Positions 43,901 through 54,738 of a stretch of DNA of 64,000 nucleotides are shown here, piece by piece; position 1 is the first letter of the stretch; each line of letters starts with the position of its first letter. A program made the position numbers and the translations under genes. Below the pieces are notes generated by a model, which was not told the origin of the DNA, did no database searches, and saw only the letters and a list, made by a program, of their open reading frames with translations. The DNA comes from Flectonema sp. DT1601 (Eukaryota; Euglenozoa; Diplonemea; Diplonemida; Diplonemidae), in NCBI GenBank assembly GCA_964019425.1, contig OZ025834.1, positions 62,001-126,000 on the forward strand. Direction: 5' to 3'.

Positions 43901-46478
43901 CTTGCATATCACACCACTGCTCCATTTGTTGAAGAACACCGATGATGTATTTGGCGCATTCACACCAATTCTCTAACAAGTTATCCCTGTCTTGTAAGAG
44001 TTCTTTGTTTGTTTCGGTGGCTTTTTTAGATGCTTCGATTATAGTACTTCGTTGTTGAGCATATCTGGCTAGTATTTGATCTTTTGAACGATTTGATGCT
44101 GCCAGAGTTTCTACATGAGAACGAATGTTAGTAAGTTGGACCGCAAGTGTCGCGTCATCAGTATCCACTCCTCTAACATCAATAGAAAGAGTATCCAATA
44201 ACTTCGTTAATTCACATAGTTTCGTAGCAGTTACATCACTACGACTCCCAATACTCCCTCTTGGTGACAGAGTTAATAATGAAGCTGACGGACCTGTATT
44301 ATTCTCAACTTGCAGAGTCCCAACAACGATGGTTGCTTGTTTTAATTTAGTCAACAACATGTCTGATAATTTAGCTCCTGAAGGCAGTTGAACATCAGAA
44401 TTCTTACAAGCTTTAAAAAGATCAATCGCATCATTAAAGTAAGTGTGTCCTTTACCACCTGAAAACCATTGTATCAATGCTGATGGAAGGCTATCATAAT
44501 GAGTTGATAGAGCAACGGTATGAGAAAGTACAGCAACGAAAGAGTTTAGAGTCAACGTCCTTCCTGAAGAACAGTAACTGTTGAATGGGATGTTATCGTG
44601 ACTCGGAACATCAAACCGACTAACAATAATATTCCATGTTGTTTCCGTCATAAATGCTTCACTACCAGATGGTACTTCAGCTCCAGCATTAAAGATACCT
44701 TCAACAAGAGTCGCAAAGGTACCAACTAACGTTGTCTTATCGTGAGTGTCATTGTAGTGACATTTCATTGATGATTTTTGTGGATCTATTAAGACGTTTT
44801 GTTCGGCATCTAATCTCGTATTGAAGAATGTCGCAGTGACATCAAGTAGTCTTTTAATTTCTATTGTGAAAAAAACTTCTTTCCTGAGAGATTTATCAGC
44901 AGAATGAAAACTTTGAGAAGTACAAGAAAAATCAAATTCCTCATCAGATCCAAAACTTGATCTCAGAGGACTTGACAAGTCAGAACAAGAATCAGACGCT
45001 AGGCTATACCGACGAGACCTTGGAATACGTTCACCTCTTTCAGCAGTAAACAAATACGTTGACATATCCGCATGTGAATTCAACAAATGTACGATAGCCT
45101 CTTGTGGTAGTTCGTCAGTCGAAGGATGATGGGCAGCTACGGGCGGGATATTAAAAACAGCTCTCTCTTCACTCTCAACCTGAACTGCTTCTATAACAAC
45201 AGGAAGATATTGATGTTCAGGTAGTAGTTGTAACCGACAGTGTAACCCTGCTCCGAAAAGATTAAAATTACTACCAAATACGTTCATTACACTCACGTCT
45301 TGAGAATCAAATGTTGTTTCCTTTAACGAAGACACCACCGGGAACGGAGGCAACTCCCGATCTTGGATCTTACTACTTGCGATAGGTACTAAATATTGAA
45401 GCAAGAAAGCATAAGTTTTACCTTGTAAATTTATAAGCTTTGGATGCTCTTGCAGCTGAATGACTGATAATGACAATAACGTAAATGAACAAGTCAGTCC
45501 TTTTATTGAATCTATAACACAATTGTCGCAAGAGGCTTGAAATACAGATGCCATCAGTGATACGGAGAGTAATACTTTACTGATATGCATGTCTGTGCAC
45601 ATAGATATGAATCCAGTTTGTGATATTCCTCCGACTGTTGAATATTTATCTAAAATCATTAACAAACTCTCTCTAAATATCCAACCAACGTCACGTAGTA
45701 TCTCATCCATCACGAAAGATTTTATAGATCCGAAGTTATCATTCACACGATGAGTTCTGTATGGTGTGAGAATTCGGTTTGATAATTTCTCCAGAGCTGT
45801 TAGTTCACTATTTGGAGAGCTTTCTCCTTTTAGTTTTGGGTATCGGAGTACCGCCAGACGACATATTGAAGGTCCCCAAGTACAACTTTTTATCACAACA
45901 CGTTTGTTATCGGCTGAAGATGTTTCACAAACCGCATCAAAAACCCGCCTAGCCACAGCTACAGAAACATATTTCGGTGTTAGTTCTGATGCTGCACAGA
46001 ATTGAATCCATTTTTCGACTATCAATTCTTCAATCTCAAGGTCTGGACCGCTACCAATAGCGCACCATAAACACTCTCTTACTATTGCTCTTGTTGATGG
46101 CCCACAAGTTGATATTAATTCTTCGAAATTGTCGCCAACATTAATAAAACTTTGTTCCGGTGAGGCACTAAGCGAACGTCTCCCTGTCTCCCCATCCATG
46201 AAAGAACGCATAGAATGTCGCCCGGATAAGTCTCCTTCTATAAAAGAAATCCTATCTCGTGGTGAGCGTCGCCCAGATGCTTCACTAAGGTTGATAGAAC
46301 GCTGCCCGGATGTTTCACCGAAGTTGATGGAACGTTGCCCAGAAATCTCCAAGAAGAGTTTAGAATCAGATCTACAACTTAAGTCACCATCAATAAGAAA
46401 TCGCCTTTCTAATGAAGCAGAATATCGACCTGAGTCACTCTCCATTCTCACCTGTAGCCCTGAAGGAAAAGTATTCAT
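40995..46478 (-). CDS. Giant PDZ/coiled-coil protein of unknown function (1827 codons)
   Basis: A single uninterrupted exon of 1826-1827 codons from the ATG at 46478, which follows a CTATTAG by only 3 nt. A second in-frame ATG is 11 codons on. Residues about 18-115 carry degenerate repeats built on SGRRS/SGQRSIN. About 120-770 is a helical region without recognised motifs. About 790-1120 contains coiled coils (RETKTLYKLEETRQQLHSAE region, preceded by ILDKILKENERQARESRSQ). A UBA-like helical patch occurs at LRSILLDLGFTDQEVNKAI. A PDZ-like domain follows at about 1270-1345 (VGLGIQWINDG to VIVTFEVKS). The last 450 residues are helical, then Pro-rich. Size and architecture suggest a cytoskeletal scaffold. 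No orthologue is recognised. The syntaxin gene starts 139 nt after its stop. Confidence 0.7.
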   Translation of the reverse strand: MNTFPSGLQVRMESDSGRYSASLERRFLIDGDLSCRSDSKLFLEISGQRSINFGETSGQRSINLSEASGRRSPRDRISFIEGDLSGRHSMRSFMDGETGRRSLSASPEQSFINVGDNFEELISTCGPSTRAIVRECLWCAIGSGPDLEIEELIVEKWIQFCAASELTPKYVSVAVARRVFDAVCETSSADNKRVVIKSCTWGPSICRLAVLRYPKLKGESSPNSELTALEKLSNRILTPYRTHRVNDNFGSIKSFVMDEILRDVGWIFRESLLMILDKYSTVGGISQTGFISMCTDMHISKVLLSVSLMASVFQASCDNCVIDSIKGLTCSFTLLSLSVIQLQEHPKLINLQGKTYAFLLQYLVPIASSKIQDRELPPFPVVSSLKETTFDSQDVSVMNVFGSNFNLFGAGLHCRLQLLPEHQYLPVVIEAVQVESEERAVFNIPPVAAHHPSTDELPQEAIVHLLNSHADMSTYLFTAERGERIPRSRRYSLASDSCSDLSSPLRSSFGSDEEFDFSCTSQSFHSADKSLRKEVFFTIEIKRLLDVTATFFNTRLDAEQNVLIDPQKSSMKCHYNDTHDKTTLVGTFATLVEGIFNAGAEVPSGSEAFMTETTWNIIVSRFDVPSHDNIPFNSYCSSGRTLTLNSFVAVLSHTVALSTHYDSLPSALIQWFSGGKGHTYFNDAIDLFKACKNSDVQLPSGAKLSDMLLTKLKQATIVVGTLQVENNTGPSASLLTLSPRGSIGSRSDVTATKLCELTKLLDTLSIDVRGVDTDDATLAVQLTNIRSHVETLAASNRSKDQILARYAQQRSTIIEASKKATETNKELLQDRDNLLENWCECAKYIIGVLQQMEQWCDMQEVQVRKENNVGNILELSVKFRKQLRQISDSGQSRIREMTRLSTAGLSKDNETAKRARLRMGNLTNDQFMTQTDIREEIREYSEAILDKILKENERQARESRSQTEVMFQRSETKTLYKLEETRQQLHSAEEDYEKRCKAMEKEIISAKLLHDSDNEKISELMKTIQILERQLVDEKERYAAVERRRRTSAMSYDSRRRSSVSSKGEVSSPLAEFRSELFQSNGVELEEPQQSPSSKTKTVGIRRISIDVSPPHSPGLLPHRLLKDNETLRSILLDLGFTDQEVNKAITEGRGTKIKFSPTSPKRRIHLLEHEPELPSPSHSMASSGSLTPRNHSLKITAKEEDKELTSKQSFTQFPDGSTSDILLPRQKNLDPKVGLGIQWINDGTGFRAGNVVENSLAYEFGVKTGMKLLRIESKAINTAFQLQRGLQAIKARDVIVTFEVKSLKTKVSTKLIISEIKQYLNDMKEIIITAKNDMSGIASSNVNNEVTSKDSETVLSHVVDNSTATGNTVTDGIVSKPLSVTIPTAQGDIHRSIPSSLKAANRTSIDEPRLENQVKLSHSDIRHSDEYCHLVKALQSQLTAVEVIADGHNDAYKKQYACKFKSMGTRIASRIRPNNIRRIGELKLLEAETVRQQQKREDSMHRINTLTQALVTGQRMVLPGKVRTVQFNEGDEQCPTGGFQCLSQVISAVSVMKNWISPETMRKEVQTLTEQIDVLKQQLFTLSKAFYRKHPSIDETDVSEWLTSDVKSALKIFRDYKLEKKSRPTPLTNAIIIGSGIGNQAEVVKASMRSASECVQLIRSLKDDRNQSQQMKPSKVIRRRIVVGDEAEVESQKQEHEQYITAPYPPPLRINIRPPPENRPATSPRLSNISFESTTSLLSRLMGGPSCPQRQPFSAPLRQEYLEPVAPHSVSSLHKVTGGKLKGSCDTHEAFKMIKPLPVPPPPVCKTDAGRLIRTRQQLLKSEASV
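46120..46430 (-). repeat. Coding degenerate repeats SGRRS/SGQRSIN
   Basis: Near the N-terminus of the giant protein, units of about 13-15 residues containing SG(R/Q)(R/H)S and SIN/SFI recur at least five times. The DNA units are visibly related on the plus strand (repeated CCCGGA(T)G/CCCAGA and GAACG motifs). Confidence 0.7.
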
Positions 46479-47493
46479 AATCTAATAGGAAGGAAGTGAT
46501 CAACATTATCAGTTGGGGACGTTCGATATATTTTAAACCTATTGAAGATGAACACAAAACATTGATTGACTTGTCTGAGAAATAAACAGATTTCAGTTGG
46601 CGGGCGACAACGCAGTTTTTTTTGCGAACCTGACAGGAAAAAATTAAAAAAAAAACTGTTGGATTTTTTTTTTTCTTCCTCAGTAATTTCCTTAAATAAG
46701 AATAACTTTGTTAAGAAAGACACCCCAATCTGATGTTAACTAACCAACTAACTTATTTAGTATCAATAAACAAATAAACTTCATAATTCGACTTGCCCAA
46801 GCCAATAGAAGAATCTTTAAGGATGCTATAAGTTTTACACGCAAGTTGTTTTCTTTACTGTGATTGAAATTCTATTCTCGCAACTCAGATATAAATGAAG
46901 AAATAGAGGAGTACATTAAAATCAACTCTTTCTTACATAAAAAGAAAACTGACAACAGTTGTCGAAGAAGAAAGAATGTTTGTGATTAAAGCATCTTTTT
47001 TATTTTTTATTTTTTTTATTTTATTTTTTTTGACAGGAACAACGCGAAACACACTTTTTTTTTTTTCTTCAATTTTGTTCTTTTTTTTTCGTTCCCTTTC
47101 GTCGTAGTTTGTCTCGAAACGTTTTTTTTTTTTTTTTTTTTTGTTGGTGAGAACCCAATCCTTTTTTTTTTTTTTTTTTTTCCCTCTAACTTTCTATAAT
47201 TCGTGCTGTGCACAAAAGAATTTGAAATAAAATAAAATAAATAATAAATATAATGCAGTACGTGAAATAGAATGCAAATCACGTCATAGAACCGGTCAAG
47301 TTCCATATCCAAAGCTTTCTTTGTCGTGGCAGCAGTCTCAGCGCACAAACAAATGAACGTCCATTACAGTAGTGGTATCACCATTACTTTTAATTGCTCC
47401 CTCACATTAGTGTGGATCAAAACGTCAACGCACAAGTCATAACTATGGGTGCTCCTCAGTCGGTATGGTTGGCATGTCGGCAGGTCAGTTAAC
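46479..47493. other. Spacer between the helical-repeat and giant-protein genes
   Basis: About 1 kb. Dense T tracts lie at 47055-47180 on the plus strand (A-rich on the transcribed strand). The AG at 46482-46483 sits just before the giant-protein start. No gene is seen. Confidence 0.6.
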
Positions 47494-48789
47494 TCATGCT
47501 GGCGTGTCTAGATAATGCGACCTCCGAAGAGCGTTTTCATATAAATCAGTGTACATCTCACGGAGGGTGCCAACAGCTGGGAAGTCAGGCTCAAATGTAC
47601 ACATCCGTTCTGTGTAAAAACTGTCAAAAATTGTCTCAGCTTGAGAGACTAAGCCAGCCGCAATATAGACATCAAGAAACAAGTATCGAATATCACGCCA
47701 AACTCTTTCTTTCTTTCGATATGCTGCTTCCAGAGATATAATAAGTTGAGGAGAACAAGATAAAGGTTTACCTTCTCTCGATTGTTTTAAGAAATGTTGT
47801 AGTGCTGCCCTCGCAATTTCAGGAACCTCTTCTAGTTTCCCATCGCTCTCAGCTCTTTCAATTCCGCACTGGACGTCTTCTTGTTTATCAAAAGCGCTGT
47901 AAAATGAGATCACAGCTGCTTCGAATTTGTTAACTTCATCTTTAGATGCCTGGTCTACTTGTAAGGCGTTTTCTAAAACCGATTCTGCCCTAGACAAATC
48001 ATTGTTGCTAGTACATATCCTGAGATACATTTCATAATGCTCAAGAGTTGGTTCTATCCCTTGGCTATCCATATCTGAGAAAACGTTATCAACATAGTCA
48101 TAGACTGCTGGTGAAGATAGATAAGAGTATGCTTGTAGACACGAACCATAGTAGTGTGAACTCCTTCTTAGTAATCCTCCAACATGTGGTAGTTGTAATA
48201 ACTTTTCTATCGCATTTTGAATAATAATCGGATCTCGACTCGTTCCTATCACTGCCAAGTAACTTCTAATGGTCTTGTGATCGACACGAAGATGTTCAGC
48301 TGCCTGTTCTATCCACCTAGTAGCGTATACCCAAGGTTCTTTCTGTCGTAGTGTGTTATCTTGACCCATTCGTTCACACTGTTTTAAACTTTCTTGTAAG
48401 ATAGTACGAGGAGATGTATGTTCTTTAAATGTCGTTAAAGACAACGCTATCACACTCGATAGCATTTCTAAATTATTATGATACGAAGCGATGTTGAGAC
48501 ATTCTGAAAATAAAAGTTGCGAGGGACCCGTTGGAGCAGCCAAAGTTGTAAAATGATCACCGTAACTACCAATTTGATGACCAGACGATCTGAGTAATTC
48601 AGCCTTTCCAGAATCAGAAAGTCCAATATTCCTATCTCTCAAATCTCTGTATATAACTAACACACCAGGGCTATCCTGTGCGTCAATAAGATCTGATAGT
48701 TTCTCTGCTTGATTTCCATTTTGATAACTTACTAAGGCTTCAGCATATCTGTGTGTCCATCTCCTCCCTACCCTCCATGTGATGGTCAT
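47494..48789 (-). CDS. Helical-repeat protein, possibly PPR-like and mitochondrial
   Basis: A single exon of 431 residues from the ATG at 48789, 27 nt below a CATTCAG. The chain is almost entirely helical. Stretches such as EPTLEHYEMYLRICTSNNDL with SRAESVLENALQ resemble pentatricopeptide or TPR helix pairs, and several similar pairs are spaced by roughly 35 residues (YLAVIGTSRDPIIIQNAIEK; FLDVYIAAGLVSQAETIFDS). The N-terminus (MTITWRVGRRWTHRYAEAL) is basic with no acidic residue in the first 15, as in a mitochondrial import signal. PPR proteins usually bind organellar RNA. I cannot identify an orthologue, and the repeat assignment is by eye. The next gene-free gap upstream is 4.1 kb. Confidence 0.55.
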   Translation of the reverse strand: MTITWRVGRRWTHRYAEALVSYQNGNQAEKLSDLIDAQDSPGVLVIYRDLRDRNIGLSDSGKAELLRSSGHQIGSYGDHFTTLAAPTGPSQLLFSECLNIASYHNNLEMLSSVIALSLTTFKEHTSPRTILQESLKQCERMGQDNTLRQKEPWVYATRWIEQAAEHLRVDHKTIRSYLAVIGTSRDPIIIQNAIEKLLQLPHVGGLLRRSSHYYGSCLQAYSYLSSPAVYDYVDNVFSDMDSQGIEPTLEHYEMYLRICTSNNDLSRAESVLENALQVDQASKDEVNKFEAAVISFYSAFDKQEDVQCGIERAESDGKLEEVPEIARAALQHFLKQSREGKPLSCSPQLIISLEAAYRKKERVWRDIRYLFLDVYIAAGLVSQAETIFDSFYTERMCTFEPDFPAVGTLREMYTDLYENALRRSHYLDTPA

Positions 48790-51516
48790 TTCATATAGTA
48801 TATTATTTATATTATTCTGAATGAGTGATTAATACTAACAAGACTGCCAGCTTCACGAGTAAATCGCAAGTATTCAGCTGAGAGTGTTCTGATGAATATG
48901 AAGGAGGGGGGAAAACAATTAATTCACACATAGCATGACATGTATAAAACTGCACAATTCTTTACGAAGGAAGTTCAATTCAGGGAACGTTCTTGGGGGA
49001 AGGGATATGCGAAGGGAACAACGGCAGGTAAGGGACGATGGACGTGGGAAGGGAGAGATTCTGTACCTTAGTAGTAAGCGATTGCTTTCAACAACGTTCA
49101 TATGTACTCTTCCCCTTCGAAAGGAATACACAGAAAAGATCGTATGGTATGGTAAACAAAATCTGTCATAATAAAACTCGGACAACGAGTTTCATTACTT
49201 TTCGTTTCCAAATTTAAATCAAAGAAGTCCCACATGAATCCCTCACACCAGAGTACCCCACACAGCAATACCTTCACATTGTTAGATATCAACCGAAGTA
49301 ACATATTAAAAAAAAACAGAACTCGAAATTCGGATTCGGGGTTGTTAAAATAGTGATAAACGCTTGACTAATCTTCCCCCCTTTTTTTTTTTCCTTTCGT
49401 TCAAGTGACTTCATTTTGATTGTTTATTGAGTTTTTCAGAATGTTTTTTTCATTCCTCATAACACATAAACCGAATGAAACCCCTTACATAAATTGTCCA
49501 TTCTGACATTGACTGCTTCTGCAATAACGGAGTTGGGGGAGAGAATCGGGGGAAAAGGTGAGGGACGGTCACACAATTCTCTTCATTTATGTTCCATTCT
49601 TCTCTATTCTTTATTATCTACAAAAGTAAAATATTTTTAAAAAAAAAAAAAAAAAAATTGCAGCAGTTCGGTTTCATTAAAAACTTGAAAAACAGCGTAA
49701 CGAAGTTTAAAAAGTAGATACAAACTTCAGGCAATGCGATTAGGCCTTTTGTATGCCTTTATCAAAGTCACGGGAAGATCAGTACCAACAAAGAAAGGCA
49801 CGGGGATAGAAGAACCTCGTTGTTAACGAAAAGGGGAAAACTCAAAAAAAGAGGGGAGGGGTTTTTTACCCTCCACATTAAATGGAGGACAGCGGAGTTT
49901 TAGTTTTTTTAGGATCGGGGGGGAAACCTAACAAAATTACGGAAAAAGGGGCGCGAAGATAAAAGTTTTAAAAAAAAAAAAAAAAAAAGAGTGAATTTTT
50001 TTTTTTTTTTTTTTGTAGAAGGTTCTTCGCCCCTCCAAGCATTTGTTGGTCTTTTTAAAAATCAAAAAATGAATTAAGGAAAGGAACAAGGTAGCTGCTT
50101 ATTTTACAGGTCAAAACAAGCTATTGTTTCTCAACAGTCAGCGCAAGGGTAACACAAGAAAATCAATCGCAGATTCAATCCACCACGCTGACAATTCAGA
50201 CTCATTGACACAATAGCAATCCAAAAAAAATAAATCAGGAAGAGGCTGATACAAGCAAATGTACATCAAAGAGAAGGAAATGGACAACCAGACTCAATGA
50301 AGCAAATAATGCGTAGCCTGATGCGGTGAATAATATGGAAATCAAAGAAAATTATTATTGTCAGTCTGAACTGATCACATTGCCGGAAAAAGCAACGGGT
50401 TGTTTGTTACAATGTTATTCATTTTATTTAATTTTAATAAAAAGTCACGGAAGATGTATGTAAACAAGACACTCTCAATACTCAACTTAATTAGTAGTTC
50501 CTATCCATTTATATTTTAAAAAAAATTAGCAATTAGGGTTGTTTTTTTTCCCTTCTTTTTCTGTTGTTTTTTTTTCTTTTTTTTTTTTTTTTTTCTTTGC
50601 GTAGTTTTTAGGATACCTTAGGGAACAGGAATAAAATAAAATGGGGAGAGGGAGTTAATCTGATAAAGTGAGAAAGGAAAAAAAAAACTGTATTGCTCAC
50701 ACAAGATTACAGTAGGTTCGATGATACTAAGATCAACATGAAGGTGAAAGAGGGAATGGAAAGGGATGAAGGGGAGGGAAAAAAAGTATTTGACAATAGA
50801 TACCGAATACCCTCACTTCATGAGGTGAGTTTACTGGTACAAAAAAAATGTTACAATTTCAGATAGAGGAGGGAAGGGATCAAGCAAGGAGTATCTTACT
50901 TTACGTTTTATTTTATTTTAATTTTTTATTTTTTTTTGGTTCTTTTTTTTTTTTCTTACACAACAAAATAAATAACACCATTCAGACACTCGCATTACGT
51001 TTTTTTTTTTTTTTTTTTTAAATTATTTTGTTTCATTCTATTTTTAGAACTGCCGTTCCTAATACAGAAACAAACAGCTTTCGTTTGCTTTTTTTTCATG
51101 AGGATGCTTACCTACAGGGTTATCTACTCATGGTTTTTTTTTTTTTTTTCTTCTTCATTCTTAAAAAAAAGTAAATCAATTATTAAATTGTAGCTATAGG
51201 AAATGCTCTAACAAGGTTAGTTAATCAGGGCAGTACACTTTTAAGCTGAAATAATTGCTACCAGGTTTTTTTTTTTTTTTTGTTAGATTAGTTAGTTTAT
51301 CGCTGCTGACCAATAATGTCGTAATCAGAGCAATCAGAGCTTCCGAAGGAGCTCTCCAAGGCGGATGTTGTTTGTTTCACACTATGTATATTCTCCTCAT
51401 ATCTTAAATCCCCATTGTTTTTTTTTTTTTGTATCATTTCAAGCAATGCACTGAGTGTTCATAGCTCGACGTGTTTTTTTATTAAATTTGTATCCTTCTC
51501 GATCTCTTTCTTTCTT

Positions 51517-51551
<35 letters not shown>

Positions 51552-52875
51552 CTGAAGATAGATATTACTGGAAAAAAAAAAAAAAAAAAAAAAAATGAAA
51601 AATTGAAAAAAAAAAGAAAACAGAATCTCGCGAAGAAAGGAAAAAAAGTAAAAAAAAAAGAAAAAGAGGAAATTGCCACCACCTGAATATGTCATCGATA
51701 ATGTTAATCAGACGTGAACTATCTCCAATCCGTGGTTGTTGATTCATCCAAACAATTGCAACGCAAAAGAAGGACGAGAAGAAAAAAAAATGAAGAGGGG
51801 AAAATCGAACTGACTTCGCCTACCAAAAGATAGTGACAACTGTTCTCACGCAAAGAGAGATGGGTGGTTCATGTATTTTATTGCACATAGTTTATTAAGG
51901 AAACAGAGAGGCATTGGCTCAACTACACTACACGTTGGATACGACCAACTGCTTTAAGGGGGACATTACAATGGGTACAACTTACTACCGAACATTGAAG
52001 AACAGTTTTTCCCGATTTTTTTTTTTTTTTTTTCATTACGATAAAGTCTTGCACAGGGAATGACTAATCTTGGAGAACAACTTTTTTTTTTCTCTTTTTC
52101 TTTTATTTGTTGTCTCTTGCTAAAAAAAACAAGCAAACGGGGTTTGCGGGAAGGTGTAGTCTGTTTTTTAAAAAAAACACCTAGAATGAATGAATCTGTG
52201 GCTCTGTTATTTTCTCGAAATTGCACTTAACAATCATCAGAAGTGAAGAGCATATCGACATAAAAGAAGAGTACAGAGACGCAGTAGAATAGCGTTGTGG
52301 AAACTCCTAACTACCGTCTACTGAACCACAATTATCTGTTTTCCTTCCTGTAATCAAGCGAACTAACAAAGGAAAGATGCTTTATAAAAGGGGATTGGTA
52401 TTCAGAAGGGAGTAGGTGGCTGTTCACCTAAGGTTCCTGTTGGGGTTTGCAAAGAAAATGGAAGAAGAAAAGGGAAGAGTGAATTGGAAAAATAAATAAA
52501 TAAAAAAAAAACTTGTGAGAGTGAAACAGAAACAGAAGTGAGGAATGATAGAGCTACAGTGAGCATTAACACTCCTCTCTTTGTAAAATAAAAACATAAT
52601 AAAACCAAAGAGAACTGAATTTCTGAAATTTTCTATGACACAAGAATAGGAGAACGTTTCCGTTTCTCCCGCTAGGCCAGACTACTATTTGTGTCTAGAC
52701 TCAGCATTGAAGAATGTCAGATACGAGGGCTTAGCTGAAATATGACCGGCAGGTAATATGTAGCAGCCGCTCTCAAGAATCTTTTCTCTTCGTCAATTAA
52801 GTAAACAGAACTGTCCCAGTATCGATAGCTAACGAAATCTAAATCAGCAATAAATAAAACCAAGTAGCAGAACGC
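48790..52875. other. 4.1 kb gene-free gap inside the array
   Basis: The largest interruption of the gene array. It is full of T and A tracts (for example 49639-49657, 50004-50014, 51001-51019, and a T block at 51519-51551 facing an A block at 51572-51594). No frame longer than about 90 codons lacks homopolymer translation or shows a domain. It could be a long 3' region of the carrier gene, an internal regulatory segment or decayed repeats. Nothing firmer can be said. Confidence 0.6.
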
Positions 52876-53721
52876 CTAAGCGAGAAGTGTTTTTAATGTT
52901 TCAAAGACTGTGAAGGTAATGCAAACTGACGGCACAACCTTTGTAAGCTCTGGAGCTAGACCTCTCCACATTGAAAATGGATTTGTGGTTACTACAGTAC
53001 CTGCTGCTTTAAACCACGATCCATTGTATTGAGATATAGTTCCAGCAGCTCCATCAACTTGAAGTAGGCGTCTAATAACATCGAGTGGATGGGTTGCTAC
53101 CGAACTGGCGATTCCAGCAGTGGCAGCACTGAGAAGGGTCCCTGGTACTCCAGTAATACCTGAGTGTGATGAAACGGTATCGTATATTGCATAGTTTACT
53201 CCCAAGTTTGGAGTTACCTGTATCAATGTTGGATACAATCCTCTGTAACACGAAGCTATTCCTCTTCCCTTTTGTGCTTCTGTGTATAACGTCGTTAGCA
53301 TTCTTGGTGACTGACTCTTCCCCGATGCGATAAGCGACCTCGCTAAGTCGAGTGGATATGCTGCTGTGCATGCCAATGCCCCAGCGGTGCTTCCGTTAAT
53401 TAATTTCATCGTAAAACTATTGCTACCATTTTGACTTAATTTATTATAAGCTGTATGGTATACTCCAGAGAAGGGAACTCTGTGACAGACAGCAGCAGTA
53501 TTTCCTCTAAATAGTTGTCTAGCACCTCCACTTCTAACGATTTGTAGCATTTCATCTTTCATGCTCATAAGTTCGACTCCTGCTTTCCCAGCGCTTACCT
53601 GTCTCAGTATAGTTAATCGAGCAAGCGGCGCAGTAACAGTTTTGCTGAAGGTTCCGGCTAACGCCCCGCAAACAAAGGTATTTCCGTTGCCACTTGATCC
53701 AGATTTTCCCTTCACTCTCAT
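52876..53721 (-). CDS. Mitochondrial carrier, SLC25A42/LEU5-like
   Basis: A single exon of 281 residues from the ATG at 53721; the open frame above it begins only at GTG. Three tandem carrier repeats are seen. Their signatures are APLARLTILRQ (first, degenerate), YPLDLARSLI (second) and HPLDVIRRLLQ (third). Companion motifs are CGALAGTFSKTVTAPL, CYRGLYPTLIQVTPNLGVNY and MWRGLAPELTKVVPSVCITF, a set typical of the carriers for CoA, adenine nucleotides and ATP-Mg/Pi (SLC25A42, SLC25A16, SLC25A24, yeast LEU5). No EF-hand extension is present, so the CoA/adenine-nucleotide type is the better guess. It acts in the mitochondrial inner membrane. A TAG acceptor-like site lies 25 nt above the ATG. Confidence 0.9.
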   Translation of the reverse strand: MRVKGKSGSSGNGNTFVCGALAGTFSKTVTAPLARLTILRQVSAGKAGVELMSMKDEMLQIVRSGGARQLFRGNTAAVCHRVPFSGVYHTAYNKLSQNGSNSFTMKLINGSTAGALACTAAYPLDLARSLIASGKSQSPRMLTTLYTEAQKGRGIASCYRGLYPTLIQVTPNLGVNYAIYDTVSSHSGITGVPGTLLSAATAGIASSVATHPLDVIRRLLQVDGAAGTISQYNGSWFKAAGTVVTTNPFSMWRGLAPELTKVVPSVCITFTVFETLKTLLA

Positions 53722-54407
53722 ATAAGTTTTGTTTGTTTGTAGGAGTCTATTTGAAGAAAGAATTATCACAAATCTCACAGTCGGATCTTATTCGCGTCAT
53801 CGTTAATCTGTACTGAAATTGTAAAAACTAACAAACTATTGGAATTGCAAAGCTGGTTTAAACGATTGACCTTCACCAGATGAAGGTGTACAGTAACTAC
53901 TATTTTTTTTTTTTTAAAGAGCGGCGCGTTTCTACAGGAAACGACAACGAGCCCTTAGTGGCGAATTAAAAATAAAAACGTGGAGGGGAAAGAACAACAA
54001 AAATAAATAAATTAAAAAAAACGTATAAGAAAGGAGACAGGGCGAAAAGATCAAATCAGCGTTGCGATGAAAAAGGAGCGAAACTCCTTTTCCTTTTCTT
54101 TTTTCTTTTTTATTTTCCCCATTCTTTTTTTCCAAAAACAATGCAGGCTTACAAACCTTTATTGTTTTTTTTTTTTTTTTTTTTTTTTTCAATTTCTATG
54201 ACAGTGCATTCGATTCTCTCTTTTTTTTTTATTTTTTTTTTCTTACTTTCAAACTAGGAAGGTTATATCCAAATGAGAAAATGAGTAGGCTTACTAACCT
54301 AAAAATACAACTTTTCTCAGCTACTTTCACTGAATGACCACAGACTAGACGTGAAAAAAAAGAAACGTTGCGATTCAGAAACCAACAAGGAAATAACACG
54401 CTTTGAT
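53722..54407. other. Spacer between the RPA2 and carrier genes
   Basis: About 690 nt with T tracts at 54167-54189 and 54222-54241. The candidate acceptor AG for the carrier is at 53747-53748. No gene is seen. Confidence 0.6.
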
Positions 54408-54701
54408 TTAGCATATTAAATACGAGCCTTCCTCATTTATTGCGCCTTGGTTAAGAAGTTGACAAAGGGTTGGCTTTAAAAAAGCTAAAGGAAAACTGGT
54501 AGCCTTTACTCGCTGTTCCAACTGGTCTCGATGGATTCTATTCCCATTGCTGTGTAGAATGTCTTTGATAAGCTTCGCGCGTGTTTCAGACTGGTCGTAT
54601 GCCCCCATACCATGTTGTTGTGGTCTCATGGTATTGTTTTGGTTACCAAACGTTTGATGTACCTTTGACTGTTGAAGATTATGTTGACTTGCAATATTTC
54701 C

Positions 54702-54738
<37 letters not shown>

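Noticed and set aside
48935-49171. Overlapping 78- and 88-codon frames on both strands
   Set aside because: No motif, no homopolymer-free conservation signal, and mutually overlapping frames; likely chance.
54699-54736. CRISPR-like or satellite array at the CAA repeats
   Set aside because: It is a coding poly-Gln tract within RPA2; there are no spacers and the genome is eukaryotic.
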